Shown one piece after another: positions 49,501-62,085 of a DNA stretch of 64,000 bases. Source of the DNA: Trochalopteron elliotii. Taxonomy: Eukaryota > Chordata > Aves > Passeriformes > Leiothrichidae. Position 1 is the first letter of the stretch; each line of letters opens with the position of its first letter. Under the pieces are notes generated by a model. That model was not told the origin of the DNA. It did no database searches and saw only the letters and a program-made list of their open reading frames with translations. Made by a program: the position numbers and the translations under genes. The stretch covers positions 221,644-285,643 of the forward strand of contig JANPWX010019351.1 of the NCBI GenBank assembly GCA_024734555.1, read 5' to 3'.

Positions 49501-51004
49501 CTTTCTTTTGATGTGAGACAGTAAGATGAACTGCTTTTTAGATTATATTGGTGGGATATATTGGTGCACCAGCACACAAAATTTTGGAATTCAGAGGAGC
49601 AGTGTCCTTCATGAGTAATAAGTAGATCAGTTTCCCTGTGGTCCTTGAGAGTGTATGTCAAAGACCAGTGAAAGTCAATATGTCTTCAATTGTTTTGGAG
49701 TGTCAAACTCCCCTAGATTATATTCCTCTTCCATAATATATCCAGTATAAGTTCTAAATCAAGACTTTTTTCCAGGATAAGTGTTGCTAAATAAAAGTGT
49801 CAATCTATATCCCTTATTACTAGATTTTTAAAAGATAACTGTGAACTAGAAAGAATAGTCATAGAGGATGGTTTGGGACTTTTTTCAATGCAACAAAAAA
49901 GATCTCTTTAGCCCTACAGAGTAAGAAAACAAAAGAGAGCACCATTTTATGTCACAGCAACTTGTCGTGTTTAGCATGGTTCTAATAAAGATACAAAGAT
50001 CAAGCTTATGTTTCAATGAGGAAAAAGAAGACGTTCTTTTTCTGAGTCTCATGTTAAAAATAAAGGAAATAGGTATATCCAAAGACAAGAGAACAAGGCT
50101 TTTCTAACTGCCAATATGATGAGAATATCCAAGTTTTTCAATTCACAGGTAACTGTTCTCTGTGCAGCTTCTTGTAATTGAGCATATAAAGTTTCTAATG
50201 TTGGCAGGTATTGGTTCATTTCATTAATTTGCAAAATACTATAAGTTTCTTGAGAAGATACAAATTTTGGTTTGTTTAACCACATGTGACTTTTTAATGT
50301 AACATATTAAGAAAAATACAGTGGAGAAAACTGGAATATTAATTGATATGCTTTAATTGTTCTTTCCAAAATAGAGATGAGAAAGAAACCTGTAATATCC
50401 TAAGGAATATAAATCAGCAATGCAAGAGGAAGGACAGGCTGTCCACTGAAAAATCTTGTGCTCATGTATCAGTGTGTGTTTTCTTCTCCTGGCAAAGAAG
50501 AATACATATGATCTGAACTAAACATGGAATAACCACATAAAAAGGAAGGACTTGCTGCATAGGAGGAGAGGTGGCATGACGATCATCTAAGTTAGATTTG
50601 CTGTGTAGTCCCAGGGAATTAATTTTGTTTTAATATACTTTTAATCATCTGCATCCCGCTGATATCAGTACAACTCCTCTGGATTTTTACCGATTCTAGA
50701 AGGCAGCACTTGCTTATACAGCCAAAACATAAAAAGCAGAAGTTCATCTCATGAAAGTCATACTCCCAGTAGCAGTAACTTCTGGTAACAGTCATTAAAT
50801 AAATCATTCTTTGTGATGAATTATTATGTGCAATACCAATACAATTAACAGTATCACTTTCTGACCCTGCTTAGCTTACATTTACCACAGCAGAAAGTGT
50901 TTACCATATCAGTTCATTATTCAGAAATGCCTAATTTAACAACCAAAAAAAGAAAATGAGAGACAAAGCAGATATTTATTAGTATGTCAAAAAATAATGT
51001 GAAT
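46571..51004. other. AT-rich gene-free stretch
   Basis: No gene or interspersed repeat is recognised. Between 49,079 and 50,285 several minus-strand open frames follow each other; this is reported as a finding, without functional assignment. Confidence 0.5.
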
Positions 51005-52725
51005 GCAGCTGTCACGGTGTGAGACAAATTAAGAGGAAATGTCCTGAAAGGGACGTCTCCACTGAAGAAAGCAAGTTTCATCATGCCCTCCCCCACCGAA
51101 CAAAAAGAATTTCTTGGAGGAAAGTGTTTATTTAACGTGTTTATTTATCAAGCAGAGTGCATGCAGGCATGGGAAAAAGAATGAATAATGCTAGATATTA
51201 GAAATTTTCTCTCTGCAGAGAAAGCTGGTGGATTTTGGAGTCCTGCTCTGTTGGTGGCCTGCCAGGGGGTCTGCTGGTCCGACCTGAGATGCTGCAACCT
51301 TACCAGAGAGAAAGGTCTCGCAAGAGACAACCTTCCAGGGGACTCGGGAAATCCTCCAGCTTCTGGGTGACCTCAGCAAGGTGGGCGCAGCCTGTGGCTG
51401 CAAGTGATCAGCTCTTAGCAGTGATTTCAGCTCTGTCTTGCGAGGCGATCCCAGGCCTACTCAGAGACAGAGAGACAGGAGCGCCGTGTGGCGATTCCAC
51501 AGGGTGGCCTTTATTATCCAGCACCCTGATAAGCACCTATCCAGCACCTAATAAGGTGGCCAGGGATGACAGATTCCTGCTGAATGGGGCAGAAGCAGGG
51601 GTATTTATAGGGAAAGCGAGGGTGGTACCAAAAGAGGAAGACCAATGGGTTAGAAAGAATCTACATGGGTATCCAGAGCCATGACCAGGGAGAACAGCCT
51701 CATTGAAGGGGTATCTCTCCAGGGGAGGGTTGAGGTGAGCTTATCGCAGCCCATTCAAGGGACATCCCTCCAGGGGAGAGGCTTGGCAAGCTCATCTGCC
51801 TTCACACTGCTTGGCTTCTCCCAAGGTACAGAGCCAGGATGCAGTGCCCCTGCAACCGCCCCCTGCCAGGGTCGCAGCATGGGGCTTCAGGTGATGGTCT
51901 GGTTTTTGGAACTGGAGCAAAGCTGAGCAGTTCCAGAAGAAGCCATATAAATTACCAAAGAAGCTGTATGCTGTCCCACAAAACTTGCCTCAGCTAAGAA
52001 GTTAGCTAAAAGCACAGCATGTGTTCTCTCCCTCTCTCTCTTGAGAAAGAACCAGTGTTGGTTTCTCCTTGGGGGCTGCTTTACCAGCTAAGCAGTAAAC
52101 CCCAGACCAACCTAAACAGTTTGTGGGTTCCTCAGATCAGCTGGCTCAGCATGGATAAGGCTGGAAATGAAGAGTGGGCTTCTGCCGTGGGTTTGGAAGG
52201 TGTTTATTCAGTGCAGTTTCACATGCAAAAAGCACAGTTTGGCCTGTCCTTCTCCTTTTTGTACCCCAGGACACAGCCTGGGGCAGCTGGAGCATTCAGG
52301 CCAATGGATGGAAGGGGGTTGGGTGCTCCAGGACAGGGGCACTTAACAGAACACCTGAAGGGGCAGGTGTTGGGCACCTGGTCGAATGGGAGATGATCTC
52401 CCCTCAAGTTACCAGGGTGATTGACAAGGGGCTCCCCTCTGGGAGGTACCGTGTGGGTTTGGGAATGGGTGAAGGGACTTTGGGAGGAACATACCAACAC
52501 AAAATAAATAAAATACATATAAAACTTCAAAAGCCTCAATCATGCATTGCAACAAACCAAGACAGAGAGAGTGGGAGAGTATGTGTTTGGACACAGACTG
52601 CTGAAAGAATTCTGCTGGCTTACCCCCTGTTCCCCCAGGCCTAGCTTAAAGCAGCAGGACCTGTGTCTGGGCATACAGCAGAGGACAGCAGGTACAGTGT
52701 CATAAAGTCACCTCAAGACAGCAGC
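51005..52725 (-). mobile_element. Large solo LTR with 5-bp target duplication, host of a nested LTR
   Basis: The outer element is 51,010-52,720. On the minus strand it starts TGTCTTGAGGTGACTTTATG and ends CACACCGTGACA. The flanking bases are identical: GCAGC at 51,005-51,009 and GCAGC at 52,721-52,725. Minus-strand CTATAAATAC (51,601-51,610) is a good TATA box. AATAAA signals follow near 51,127-51,132 and 51,140-51,146, with about 120 bp of U5-like sequence after them. Without the nested insertion it is about 1.2 kb. Its start resembles that of the LTR at 4,000 (GGTGACTTTATGA in both), suggesting related families. No primer-binding site or internal sequence remains. The 149-codon open frame inside is not a gene. 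Confidence 0.88.
52050..52560 (+). mobile_element. Solo LTR nested in the larger LTR (copy 2)
   Basis: The LTR is 52,056-52,554 (499 bp), starting TGTTGGTTTCTCC and ending CATTGCAACA. It is flanked by AACCAG (52,050-52,055) and AACCAA (52,555-52,560), a 6-bp duplication with one difference. It matches the LTR at 11,651-12,145 along its whole length with small indels and substitutions, but in opposite orientation relative to the window. Near the 3' end is ATAAATAAAATACATATAAA, probably the poly(A) signal region. Confidence 0.92.
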
Positions 52726-55700
52726 CTTCTATAAAAGAGAGTCTATAAGATTTTTCAGCACAAATAAAAATGTGTCCTTATAAAACACAAAAGTTTCCTT
52801 GCAACAATTCAAAAATTTTCAGTGGAAATATGTTCAGCTTGACTGAGAGCTGAATACGCATAGACTGCTGATCTATGTCATATGCATAAAGGCTTCACAG
52901 ATTCTATTTTCAGAGAGAAGTAAGAGTCTTATTAAGCAGTAAACTATATAGAGAAAGAGATTTTGAAAACCAGAACATTTCCATGGGTATTTCTAGTAAG
53001 AAAGAATTTGAAGAATAATTATAATTAAGAACTGAAATTGAGACTAATTATTCATGCAATTCACATTGACAGAGCTTTTATTTCCCACAATCTTAGGTTC
53101 AAGCTCATGTTCATTAAAAGAGTTCTGGACAGTCATCGCTATGCAAAAAGCTTGCATTTGTATTGAGATATGATCTGAAAGCTGATTACAACAGAATTAT
53201 CTTAAAAAGGATTAAATTCTGAAATTAAGCATTGTAGCACTGAGACCTTGGGAAGCAATCTTTTAAGATTTTGTTTTGGATTTGTTTTGGGTATTTTGTG
53301 GTTTCCTTTCAGGATTTGTGCCTAAGTAGAAGAAAAACCATTTCTTTGTTGTTATTGTTTTTCCTTCTGCTGAAAAGCAGTCATTTGATGCTCAGACATC
53401 GATAGGTGTTTAAAAGACACCACTACCAAAGGGTTTAACTGCTGATGAAAATGGTGTAAATAAATAAGAGAAAAATAAGATTCTGTACCTGATTTGTTCA
53501 TTGAGGAACTTCTTCCTCTTCAGAATATTCATATTAAATTCTACAACATTAAGAAAAAGATTAACTGGGGCAAGGGAACAAGATATTTCTTAAAGAACAA
53601 TATGCTGCCTTTTTTTCAGGTTCCTACATCAGGAAAAAATGAAAAAAATAAGGCATTACCATTGGATTTAATTAAAACATCCAATAACTGCTCAAACTGT
53701 TTCATTTGTAACAGTTCCTGTAAACCGTTATTAAGTTTATTTAAAAATTTAATGGTATTTACCATAACAGCAAAGGTATTTGCAAAGTTGCAGAGTACCA
53801 GGCAATGTTTTATCTTGACGTTTCCCCTAATGCAGCACATTAATTCTTTTTGTGGATTTTTTATCTTCAATTGATAGTATAATTGGAAACTGTCACAGAA
53901 CTATATGTAAAATGAACACTGATCTTTGCTTAATTTCTCTGTGTCCTGAAGGCTGAAGAAATGTGTTAAGCTTTCTAATAAGAACAGGCTGAAAACAACA
54001 TCATAAATATTCCCAGAGAATATCACAATATAGAATACCTTTTGAAAGCTACATTTTGCTGTTTGTTCTGAAGACAGCTTGAAAAATGGTGTGAACCCAT
54101 TAACTTTTTAAATTAGTGCTTTTGAAGTGTGATTTCATGTGTAATAAAAATGTTACATTTTTCCTATCACCTTCATTTTGATGATGCATGTTTCCTTCAA
54201 TTATTTAGCTCCCAAAAGATTTAATCTGAAATATTTATGAAAAAGAGAATGATATCCTGCAAGATATAATTTTGGTTGTAAAAGTAATGAGGGCTATAAA
54301 AATCTTTGTGGCATAAATGAAACAATAATCTATGAATGTACTACTGAAAAGCATTTATGCAAATATAGAACACAGATATTTTATTGAACAGACTACTTCT
54401 CTGAATATTTATCTCTCTCCAGCAGACACTTAAATATCAATTTGTAGACAGTGGGCAAAACAGCTGCCTAACATATACCAACAGACAGAAAGAAAGAGAA
54501 TGCATCACTCAATAGCATAAAATAGCAGGGAGAGCTTGAAAACTGCCTAGCCAATGGTAAAGCTCTATATACTTTTAATTTCCACTTTTCACTCAGCAGG
54601 GCATAATCCTGCAATTTTTGCACAATCAAAACTTTTGCAGAATTTATTAAAAAAAGACTGATTAAAACGCCAGTAGAAATCTCAGCTGTATTTATTTTGT
54701 CATGCTAGATTTTATCATTCAATTCTTTCATGCTCTCTTCTCCCTCTTCTTTTCAAGGTGGCAGATAATGAAAGTGGCACAGCAAACAGAACACTGGGAC
54801 AAGTGTGTTAAAAGGCCCTTTTCCTACTGTAATGCCCACAAAAGTAATTTTTATCACACCAAATTAAATTCTTACCCTTTCTTGTTTTAGTTCTATAGGT
54901 TTAAAGGTTTACACTGACGTGTATTTGCTGACTTTTGTGGACAGCAACACTGAATTTTTAGGGACCGTATAAATGTCTATTTACATTATCTGTTCAATTG
55001 AATATGAATTCTCTGATTCCAGTCCTATGTTCCTACAATATAAGACAGATTTCAGGAATGAACCTTAATTCAGAAATATATAATTAAAATTTTGCATAAC
55101 TCTTTCTTGGCATTAAAAGATGTGAAAATAGTGAAATACTGGCAACCTGCTCTGCGTAGGAACTGAAGAAGTCTCCCCAGGACTAGCAATATTTACCACG
55201 GTTAGAAAAAGGAGGAAAAAAATCATGGAAGACATCAAGGGAAAGTTATTATAAGGTTTTGCATATTGTATAATCCTTACAATGTGAAGCATATCTAAAC
55301 TTTTCTTTTTCTCTCCCTTAAACAACTAAGTTTATGCAGCTTCGCACTATTTAAATGCAAGTGTGCTGCCCTGACATTTGGGTAAAAGAAAGGAGAGGAA
55401 TGGGTGATTTTTTCCTTGTGTCAAGTTCATGGGAAATATTTCAACTGCCAGCATCTAGAATTTCACATAAAACATTCAGTGCTAAGACAATGACCTAACA
55501 AAGGAGCAACATGAAGAAACAGTCCCTTTTTCCATCCAAGAGTTTGCAGAACACAGGAATCATGATCCAGAGAGTCTACAACAGTTTTCATATCTGTAAA
55601 CAAACTGCCTAAGTATCCTCCTAAGAAAACAGGTGACTACAGGAAATATAAATGGAATTTTAAAGAGATATTTAGACAAGCAACTAAACCCAGATTTTAA

Positions 55701-57774
55701 ATTAATTAAAACTTATTCCCTACACTTTCAGCAAATTATGTAAAGTCTGGCAAATCCATTGTAAATGAAATCTTTTATTTACTTCAAGTAACTGTGCTAG
55801 CATGTGTAATGGAATGGCAAAAAGACTGCTGTAGCAAATTACCTCATCGCTGCCAGAAGATACCCTTTTTCTTCACCAAGGCGTAGCTGGCTTGCAAAAT
55901 ATTTGCACTGAACACAATAGATATTTTTACTACAAAGGAGTAATATTGCTGCAATTTATGCTGTTCAACATGGTGATAATTTAATACCCTGTTAACTCCC
56001 TCAGAGGAGCCACTTTAAGTTTTAATTTAAAGTGCATCATGCAAAGAATTATATTACTATATTCCTCTATACTGTGCACTGTTATTTTTTATTGTTTTCT
56101 AAAAGCAGCTTAGGAGCAGAAGTTAAAATTATGAATGATCATTTGCGAAAATTACTAATTCCTTAGTAAATTCCTAGTAAAATTCAGCTTATTTTCTGGT
56201 CTTAACTTTCATTTCGTAGCTTCCGCCTTTGCATATTAAAGCATTTGTGATAAGTTTTTAGAGTTGGAGATTTTTTTTTCTTATAAAAATTTTAAGGGTA
56301 TTTTTCACTGCAGTCTTATTAAATTAATCATATTTCATGCTTCTAGATTACGGAATTTTCTTTCCTCATCCAACATAGGCATTTTTTATGCTTTCCTTCC
56401 ACACACAACTAACAAACGCAAATAAAAAAATTTTGCATCCTATGAGGAGAAACTAACAATGCATATTTTTATTGTGCTGTTTTTTACTACCTATTTTTCT
56501 TCATCCCTACTTACTTTCTGCTTATAAGTACTTCTGAAACTAATTACTGCATGAGCAAGATCACAATTGTGTTCTGTGTAAAAATTTGAGGCCTTTGAGA
56601 GAATGAAATCTTAGATTTTACAGGATTGTTACAGTGTCAGCATGAGCATTCTTATAATATGATAATGACGTTTTCTACATTAGTATGCCTCATTTCATAG
56701 TACAAAATTATTCCCCTCTTTATATTTCTGAACCAGAAGATGAAGGATGTACTTTATGTGACAAAGTTAGTGTTTGGCACTCTAAAAAGTTGTATTCTGC
56801 CTCAGTTTCAAAATTCAAAGATATTCCTGCCCAATATATTTTCCTATTGATAATCCTCCCAATGCCTTTAGTAAAACATTTTAGTTTATATCACAGAAGA
56901 ACAGAAATTTTCTTTAGTCAGGCTAGGGAATCATGGAATAATAGGATATTTGACTAAGAATTTTTCCCAAGGTTTTTTCAGAGCCTGACAAGAACAGTTT
57001 ATTTGAAATGAAAATTAGGTCTACAGGGTGCAGAGCAAAGTGTGGATGATAAGCTTTTATAGGCTTCAGTATTATAGTAACTAAGGCTGACCAGAAAACA
57101 GAAATTCTATTTCAGCTTCTTTTTTAGGCTTAAATACGTGCTATTTTTCTTACACTGGAAAAGATGTATTCAGGAATTTCCTGAAAAATATCTGACAGCC
57201 ACAATGTGTCCAGTTACTTACCAATCTATTCCCGAGTCAAGGCAGTAGGACACTGGTTGCAGTGCGCTGTACAAATAGGGTTGGGTTATGGATTTGAAAC
57301 CCCAACAAACACTGACCTACAGAGTCCCTACACTCCACCACTACTCTGCAGAAATTATCCCATCAACATGTTACAGTAAAAAAGCAACAAGAAAAACCAT
57401 CAAAACTCCCAGTAATATTTTTTGTCATAATAATTTCTGATTACAGGGATTAGTAGCAACACCTAGAAAACACTCTGTTACTGATAGGAGTTTTGGATTC
57501 CAGTCTGTTGATTTGAAAGATAACAATAAAAGCAGTGATCTTAAATGTAAAGGTAGGATTTGGTTTTGTGCATGTGTACTCTCTTAAAAAATGTTTTAAA
57601 ATCAATGTAAATTAAGAACAGAGTTGAATGGTGTTTAGCAGACATGGATAACTACAGATACACATGAAGTCAAACTTGCTTGCAGATATTTCACTGGTCA
57701 TATACATGGATTATGAAAGAAAAGAGCAGAACAGACAAAGGAATGCATATTCATCACAATTAGCATGAAGTATC
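52726..57774. other. AT-rich gene-free stretch
   Basis: Nothing is recognised. A 126-codon plus-strand frame at 53,494-53,874 is Lys/Asn/Phe-rich and chance-like. Confidence 0.5.
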
Positions 57775-58150
57775 TCATATAATCACAGGACAGTTAAGGT
57801 TTGCAGAGACCTCTTGGAGGTCATCTTGTCCATTCCCTGCTCAAGGAGAGCCACCTACAGCCACGTACCCAGGACCAGAGCCAGAAGCCTTTCTAATAGT
57901 TTCAGGAGTGGAAACTCCACCACCACTCTGAGTTACTCATGATAGTTCTTGATTACTGTCACAGATAAAAAGTGTTTCCTAATGTTCAGAGAGAGTGTCC
58001 TGTGTTTTTCATACTGGGAAGCCCAGCTCTAGCTAGACCCAGCACTTCAAGTGTGGCCCCACCAGTGCAAAGCACAGGGAATGACACCCACTGCTGACCT
58101 GCTGGCAATGCTTGCTCTTATGCCATGCAAGACACAATGTTGTTAAGTTT
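57775..58150 (-). mobile_element. CR1 fragment
   Basis: The plus strand shows the reverse complement of CR1 3' sequence: ATAATCACAGGACAGTTAAG, AGACCTCTTGGAGGTCATC, CCACCTACAGCCACGTACCC, AAAAAGTGTTTCCTAATGTT, then GGGAAGCCCAGCTCT, TCAAGTGTGGCCCCACCAGT and GACCTGCTGGCAATGCTTG. An internal part is missing between the GTGTTTCC and GGGAAGCCC segments. The 3' end is at about 57,775. Confidence 0.88.
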
Positions 58151-61100
58151 CTTTGCAGTAAAGGCATGTTCTTGACTCATTTAATTCCTTTTTCTAGTAG
58201 GGGAATAGTTCCTTCAGTAGAAAATAATAAATTCAGTTTTTCCTTTTTAAATACATAAAATAATATTTATAGATTCATTGTGAACAGGAAATTATTTTCA
58301 TGCAGCTGTTATGCTGAAATCCCTGGTTTTAGTTTTTCTAAGTGCTTCTCACAAAAAAAGAGTTCCTAAAATAAAAGTTTACACCAAGGTATCTTGTAGT
58401 CATCTAAACTGAATTTCAAGTTGTTTCAAAATTAACTTTCAAGACAGAAATTCAAGAGCAGTTTTTGATTGGAACAGAACATTTGTTTCATTCTTCATGG
58501 ACATACTGACATAATGCATTTCATTCTCTGTAAATGAATGCCTTAGTATGAAAAGATAGACATTGTATGATTAAGTCTGAAAATGTTTTTTATTTGGTAC
58601 AGATTTTATCTTCCTTAATTTGGGTATCATTCCCTACAATTGCTTAGTGGAAGACACTGACTGACTCTCATACATAGCCTTAGTTAGTCTGTTTCTGAGG
58701 GGATGATAAAACTATTTTAGAAATACCTTTTACTGTTTCAGGAATAGACAACCCCCATCATAAATATTCTGACGCAAATTGAACATTACGCTTTCCAGAA
58801 AGTTACTGGTAGTATAATAGTGAAATCCCAATTTCTCTTACTAAGCAATGGAATCATTAAATATTCAATTGCATTTATAGGAGTCTAGCCTTGCGAAGAT
58901 GTTGATTTTTACATGTTATCAAATTCAGTAATTCAATCACCTAGTGAAAATTTAAAAGAAAGTTGGCAAATAACATGGCAAAGCTTACAAATGAATGCAA
59001 TTCCATTGGCAGAGTTAGAACCACTGATGGCTGTTGAAAATGAAAATAAGGTCTAGAACATTCTAAATGCCAGTTTTTATAGAGAGAAGGAGTTGGAGAA
59101 TGAAGCTGTTATCTTTGTTATCTTTGTTTCTTTTAGGATAACTACTAACAAGCAGCTGCCATTGCTGGAAATGAAAACACATTCTGCTGTTTCATCTAGA
59201 GACAGGATTAAATTTTTCTACTTTGAGAATTTTCCTTTTTTCAAAATAATATTAGACATAATTATCATTTTTCTTTCTAGCTTTAACACAAGGAAATTTC
59301 ATTGTGTACTGGGTCAGCACAAAAGCACTCTTAAATTACTCTAATTACAAACCCCATGCATGGACTGAACAATACAGCTTTCAAACACAGATTCACTGGC
59401 TAGCATGGTGTACCAATGTGGGAGACCATATGGCAACTAATTGTGAATAAATAGTTGTCTGAAGAAGAAGATTACTGTGTTTGAACATCATGCATTCCTT
59501 GCAGCAATGGAGGTCTTACTGAAAAATGCAGTACTATATTGCCTCTTCTACTCTAAGTGTAAGGTAGTAGTTCTTGTGAGTTAGCCATTCTTTCTCCTGT
59601 GTGGCAAATGTTTACTAATGGATCTTTTTCACGTGTCTATATATTTGATAGATGACACATTATTTTAATTGAGTACGTGTCTTTTTTAATATATACTCAC
59701 GGGCTCTATGGGTAAAAGACTACTATAGTACTTGGTCTGACTTTGCACTCACTGCTCTGGCATAGGGATGCTGATAGTTTCGCTGGAAGCACCCAACGTA
59801 CTCAAGGCAGAGAGCTGACTCATCAGAAAACTTTTTTGACATACTTCAAGAAAATACCTGGCAGGTGTCAGAAGCTGTGTGACACTTGCTGGAGATGTAT
59901 GGTGAAAATCATGAATGAAATTGAGGTTACTTCTGCAAAGATTAATTTCAAAAACAAAACAAGATATCTAAAATAAAGTAGGCATGAATTCCTTTCTTAG
60001 CAAAAGTTTCTAGTCCTGGAAGAGATGAATCCTGATTACACATAAACACCAATACCTAGGATTAACAAGCAGCAGGTTTCTGTCACCAAAATGTTTTTGA
60101 AGATATTCCACTTTTTATCTTTCCATTTCTCATCTTTAATATAATCGATATCATAAGAGTTAACCAACAGGTGTCTTTCATATAAATTATACTGTGAGTA
60201 ATATAATATAACTTCTGGGTCTTTATATCTCAATACAAGTAGTGTTGGAAATAGGCATCATCAAAAATAATTTTGCAGTCACAAATAAGGTCTCAAGCTA
60301 TGGGTATTATGGCAATATTAGGTGTCACACAATCAGATATGTCTAATCAGAATTATTCATAATCTAAGCATAAATTGACTAGACCACTGGCACTGGTTTT
60401 AATCTCTTCTTTTCTGTTCCCTCAAGACACCTTCATTTAGAATTAGTTAAATACACTTTCTAAAATTTTGATTGTAAAAAGTTGAATATTGATAATTCAT
60501 TATCTTCTTTGATGGATTTGTTTCATTAATCTTCTGATGCTAGAGTATTTTAATCTATAAATACTCCCAAAAAGCTCATAGAAATACAGAACCACTGTGA
60601 ATATAAGTGGTTGGATCCAGCTGGTTTCTTTAAATTGCATTGACTAGAGATGAACTATGCAACAAAAAATTCTGTCAAAGCTGCTCAACTGATTTCAGGA
60701 TTAGTCTTTAATAGTCTGCTTTGGGCCCTTAAACGAGTTGGTTTCAAGAGGACAAAGAATTGTTCTCTAGTCTTCATTAAAGATCCATTATGTAGATATA
60801 AATTTAAATGGCAATTTGAATGGTGTTCCCAGATCAGGGTAGCTTTAAAAATCACACTTCACCTTAATAACTCCAGGATGTGAGAAAATACCAATTTGTC
60901 CATGGATTAGAAAGGCATCTTCACAAATCTTCTTTTTCTGGTGGAAGAAAATGTCTCCATGAACCAAGAGAGAAAGAGAGAAAAAAAAAGTTTGTCTTTC
61001 CCTGTACTAAAGGATGGTCAAATTTTTGAGACTTTAGCTAGGGAAACTTCAGAAAAGATGGGAAGACAAGTAATTAAGCATATAATTTATGTGATAGATA

Positions 61101-61334
61101 CTTTTATGTATAACATACAAAATTTTAGTATGTAGAATGTGGAACAATTTCTTAAGAATGTCTACTTACTTCTTATAACCAGTAAGAAAATAAATCAGGA
61201 CATAGTTTAAAGCAACTTGGAAAAGGGAAAGATGAAAGTGAGAAAATAAAGTCTCTGTGACCTTGGAAGCTTAATACTTGGAAGCTTAATATTAGCCATG
61301 GCCACATTTTTTTGAAAGCTGGTTTGCAACTTTA
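58151..61334. other. AT-rich gene-free stretch
   Basis: A 15-bp direct repeat CTTGGAAGCTTAATA lies near 61,262-61,292. No gene or interspersed repeat is recognised. Confidence 0.5.
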
Positions 61335-61383
61335 TGGTCTCAAAAGTCTTTTCCAACCTAGTTAATTCTGTGATTCTGTGAAT
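61335..61383 (+). mobile_element. CR1 3'-terminal fragment
   Basis: GGTCTCAAAAGTCTTTTCC, AACCTAGTTAATTCTGTG and a second ATTCTGTG form the terminal CR1 octamers. Only about 50 bp are recognisable. Confidence 0.75.
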
Positions 61384-61846
61384 TTCTAGCTTTGTAAAAA
61401 GATTTCTTCAATGAGAAGTATTGTTGTCTAGCAAATTTTTTGTGCTTCAGTTGCTTTCATGTCGCCAACATCGGGAGGTGAAGCATACAAAAGACAAACT
61501 TTTTAGTCACTACAAATACAAAAAAGTCAGCTGAGGCCATTGGAAGCAATTAGAGAAGACAATGGGCCTTTTATTTGTAAACTATTGTGACTCTAACTGC
61601 AGTGCTCCATCAGCTCTTCATCAGCACAGGACAAGATGAATACGATTAGATATCTTAACATTCCTTGGTTTTTTCCAGGTAAGATGTTAAATTTTATTTT
61701 TTTAGATAAGATGTTAAGATGCCAGCTAGACCTTGCTGCAGAACTGACAGCAACATCTTTGCCAGCTGACAATCAGTGTGATTGTTGCTGTAAGTTAATC
61801 TGTGCACGTGGAGCAAATTCTAATGAGTTTGCCAACTTTTTTTGAT
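61384..61846. other. Spacer, nothing recognised
   Basis: AT-rich sequence with short open frames only. A 15-bp TAAGATGTTAA-type direct repeat lies near 61,680-61,720. Confidence 0.45.
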
Positions 61847-62085
61847 TGAAGCACGACCCCACTGTGGTGCAACAGAATCGCTTTATTAAGCACGTGCAAG
61901 CTTACTTTATGTTTTGCTGTTTATAATTTAGGATCAAACTATGCAGCCAGGCAGGAGACTAACCACTGACCAACACATAAACAAACGACAGAGCAGGATG
62001 TTTCTTGCTCTTATCACCAACATTTTCAAACATCCCTCGCAGCTGTAGCTCCATGTTTGGAGCTGCTAATTAAATAATTCTCACA
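61847..62085 (-). mobile_element. Short LTR, probably ERVK-like
   Basis: On the minus strand the segment runs from about TGTGAGAATTATTTAATTAG, through GCGAGGGATGTTTGAAAATG and GGTGATAAGAGCAAGAAACA, to a TATA-like AATTATAAACAG. Then come CACGTGCTTAATAAAGCG and a final GTGGGGTCGTGCTTCA. Poly(A) signal and end have the arrangement of an alpharetrovirus-related LTR. The 5' boundary at 62,085 is approximate and no target duplication was found. Confidence 0.65.

Noticed and set aside
51235..51684. 149-codon plus-strand open frame
   Set aside because: It lies antisense within the large LTR and has no recognised domain.
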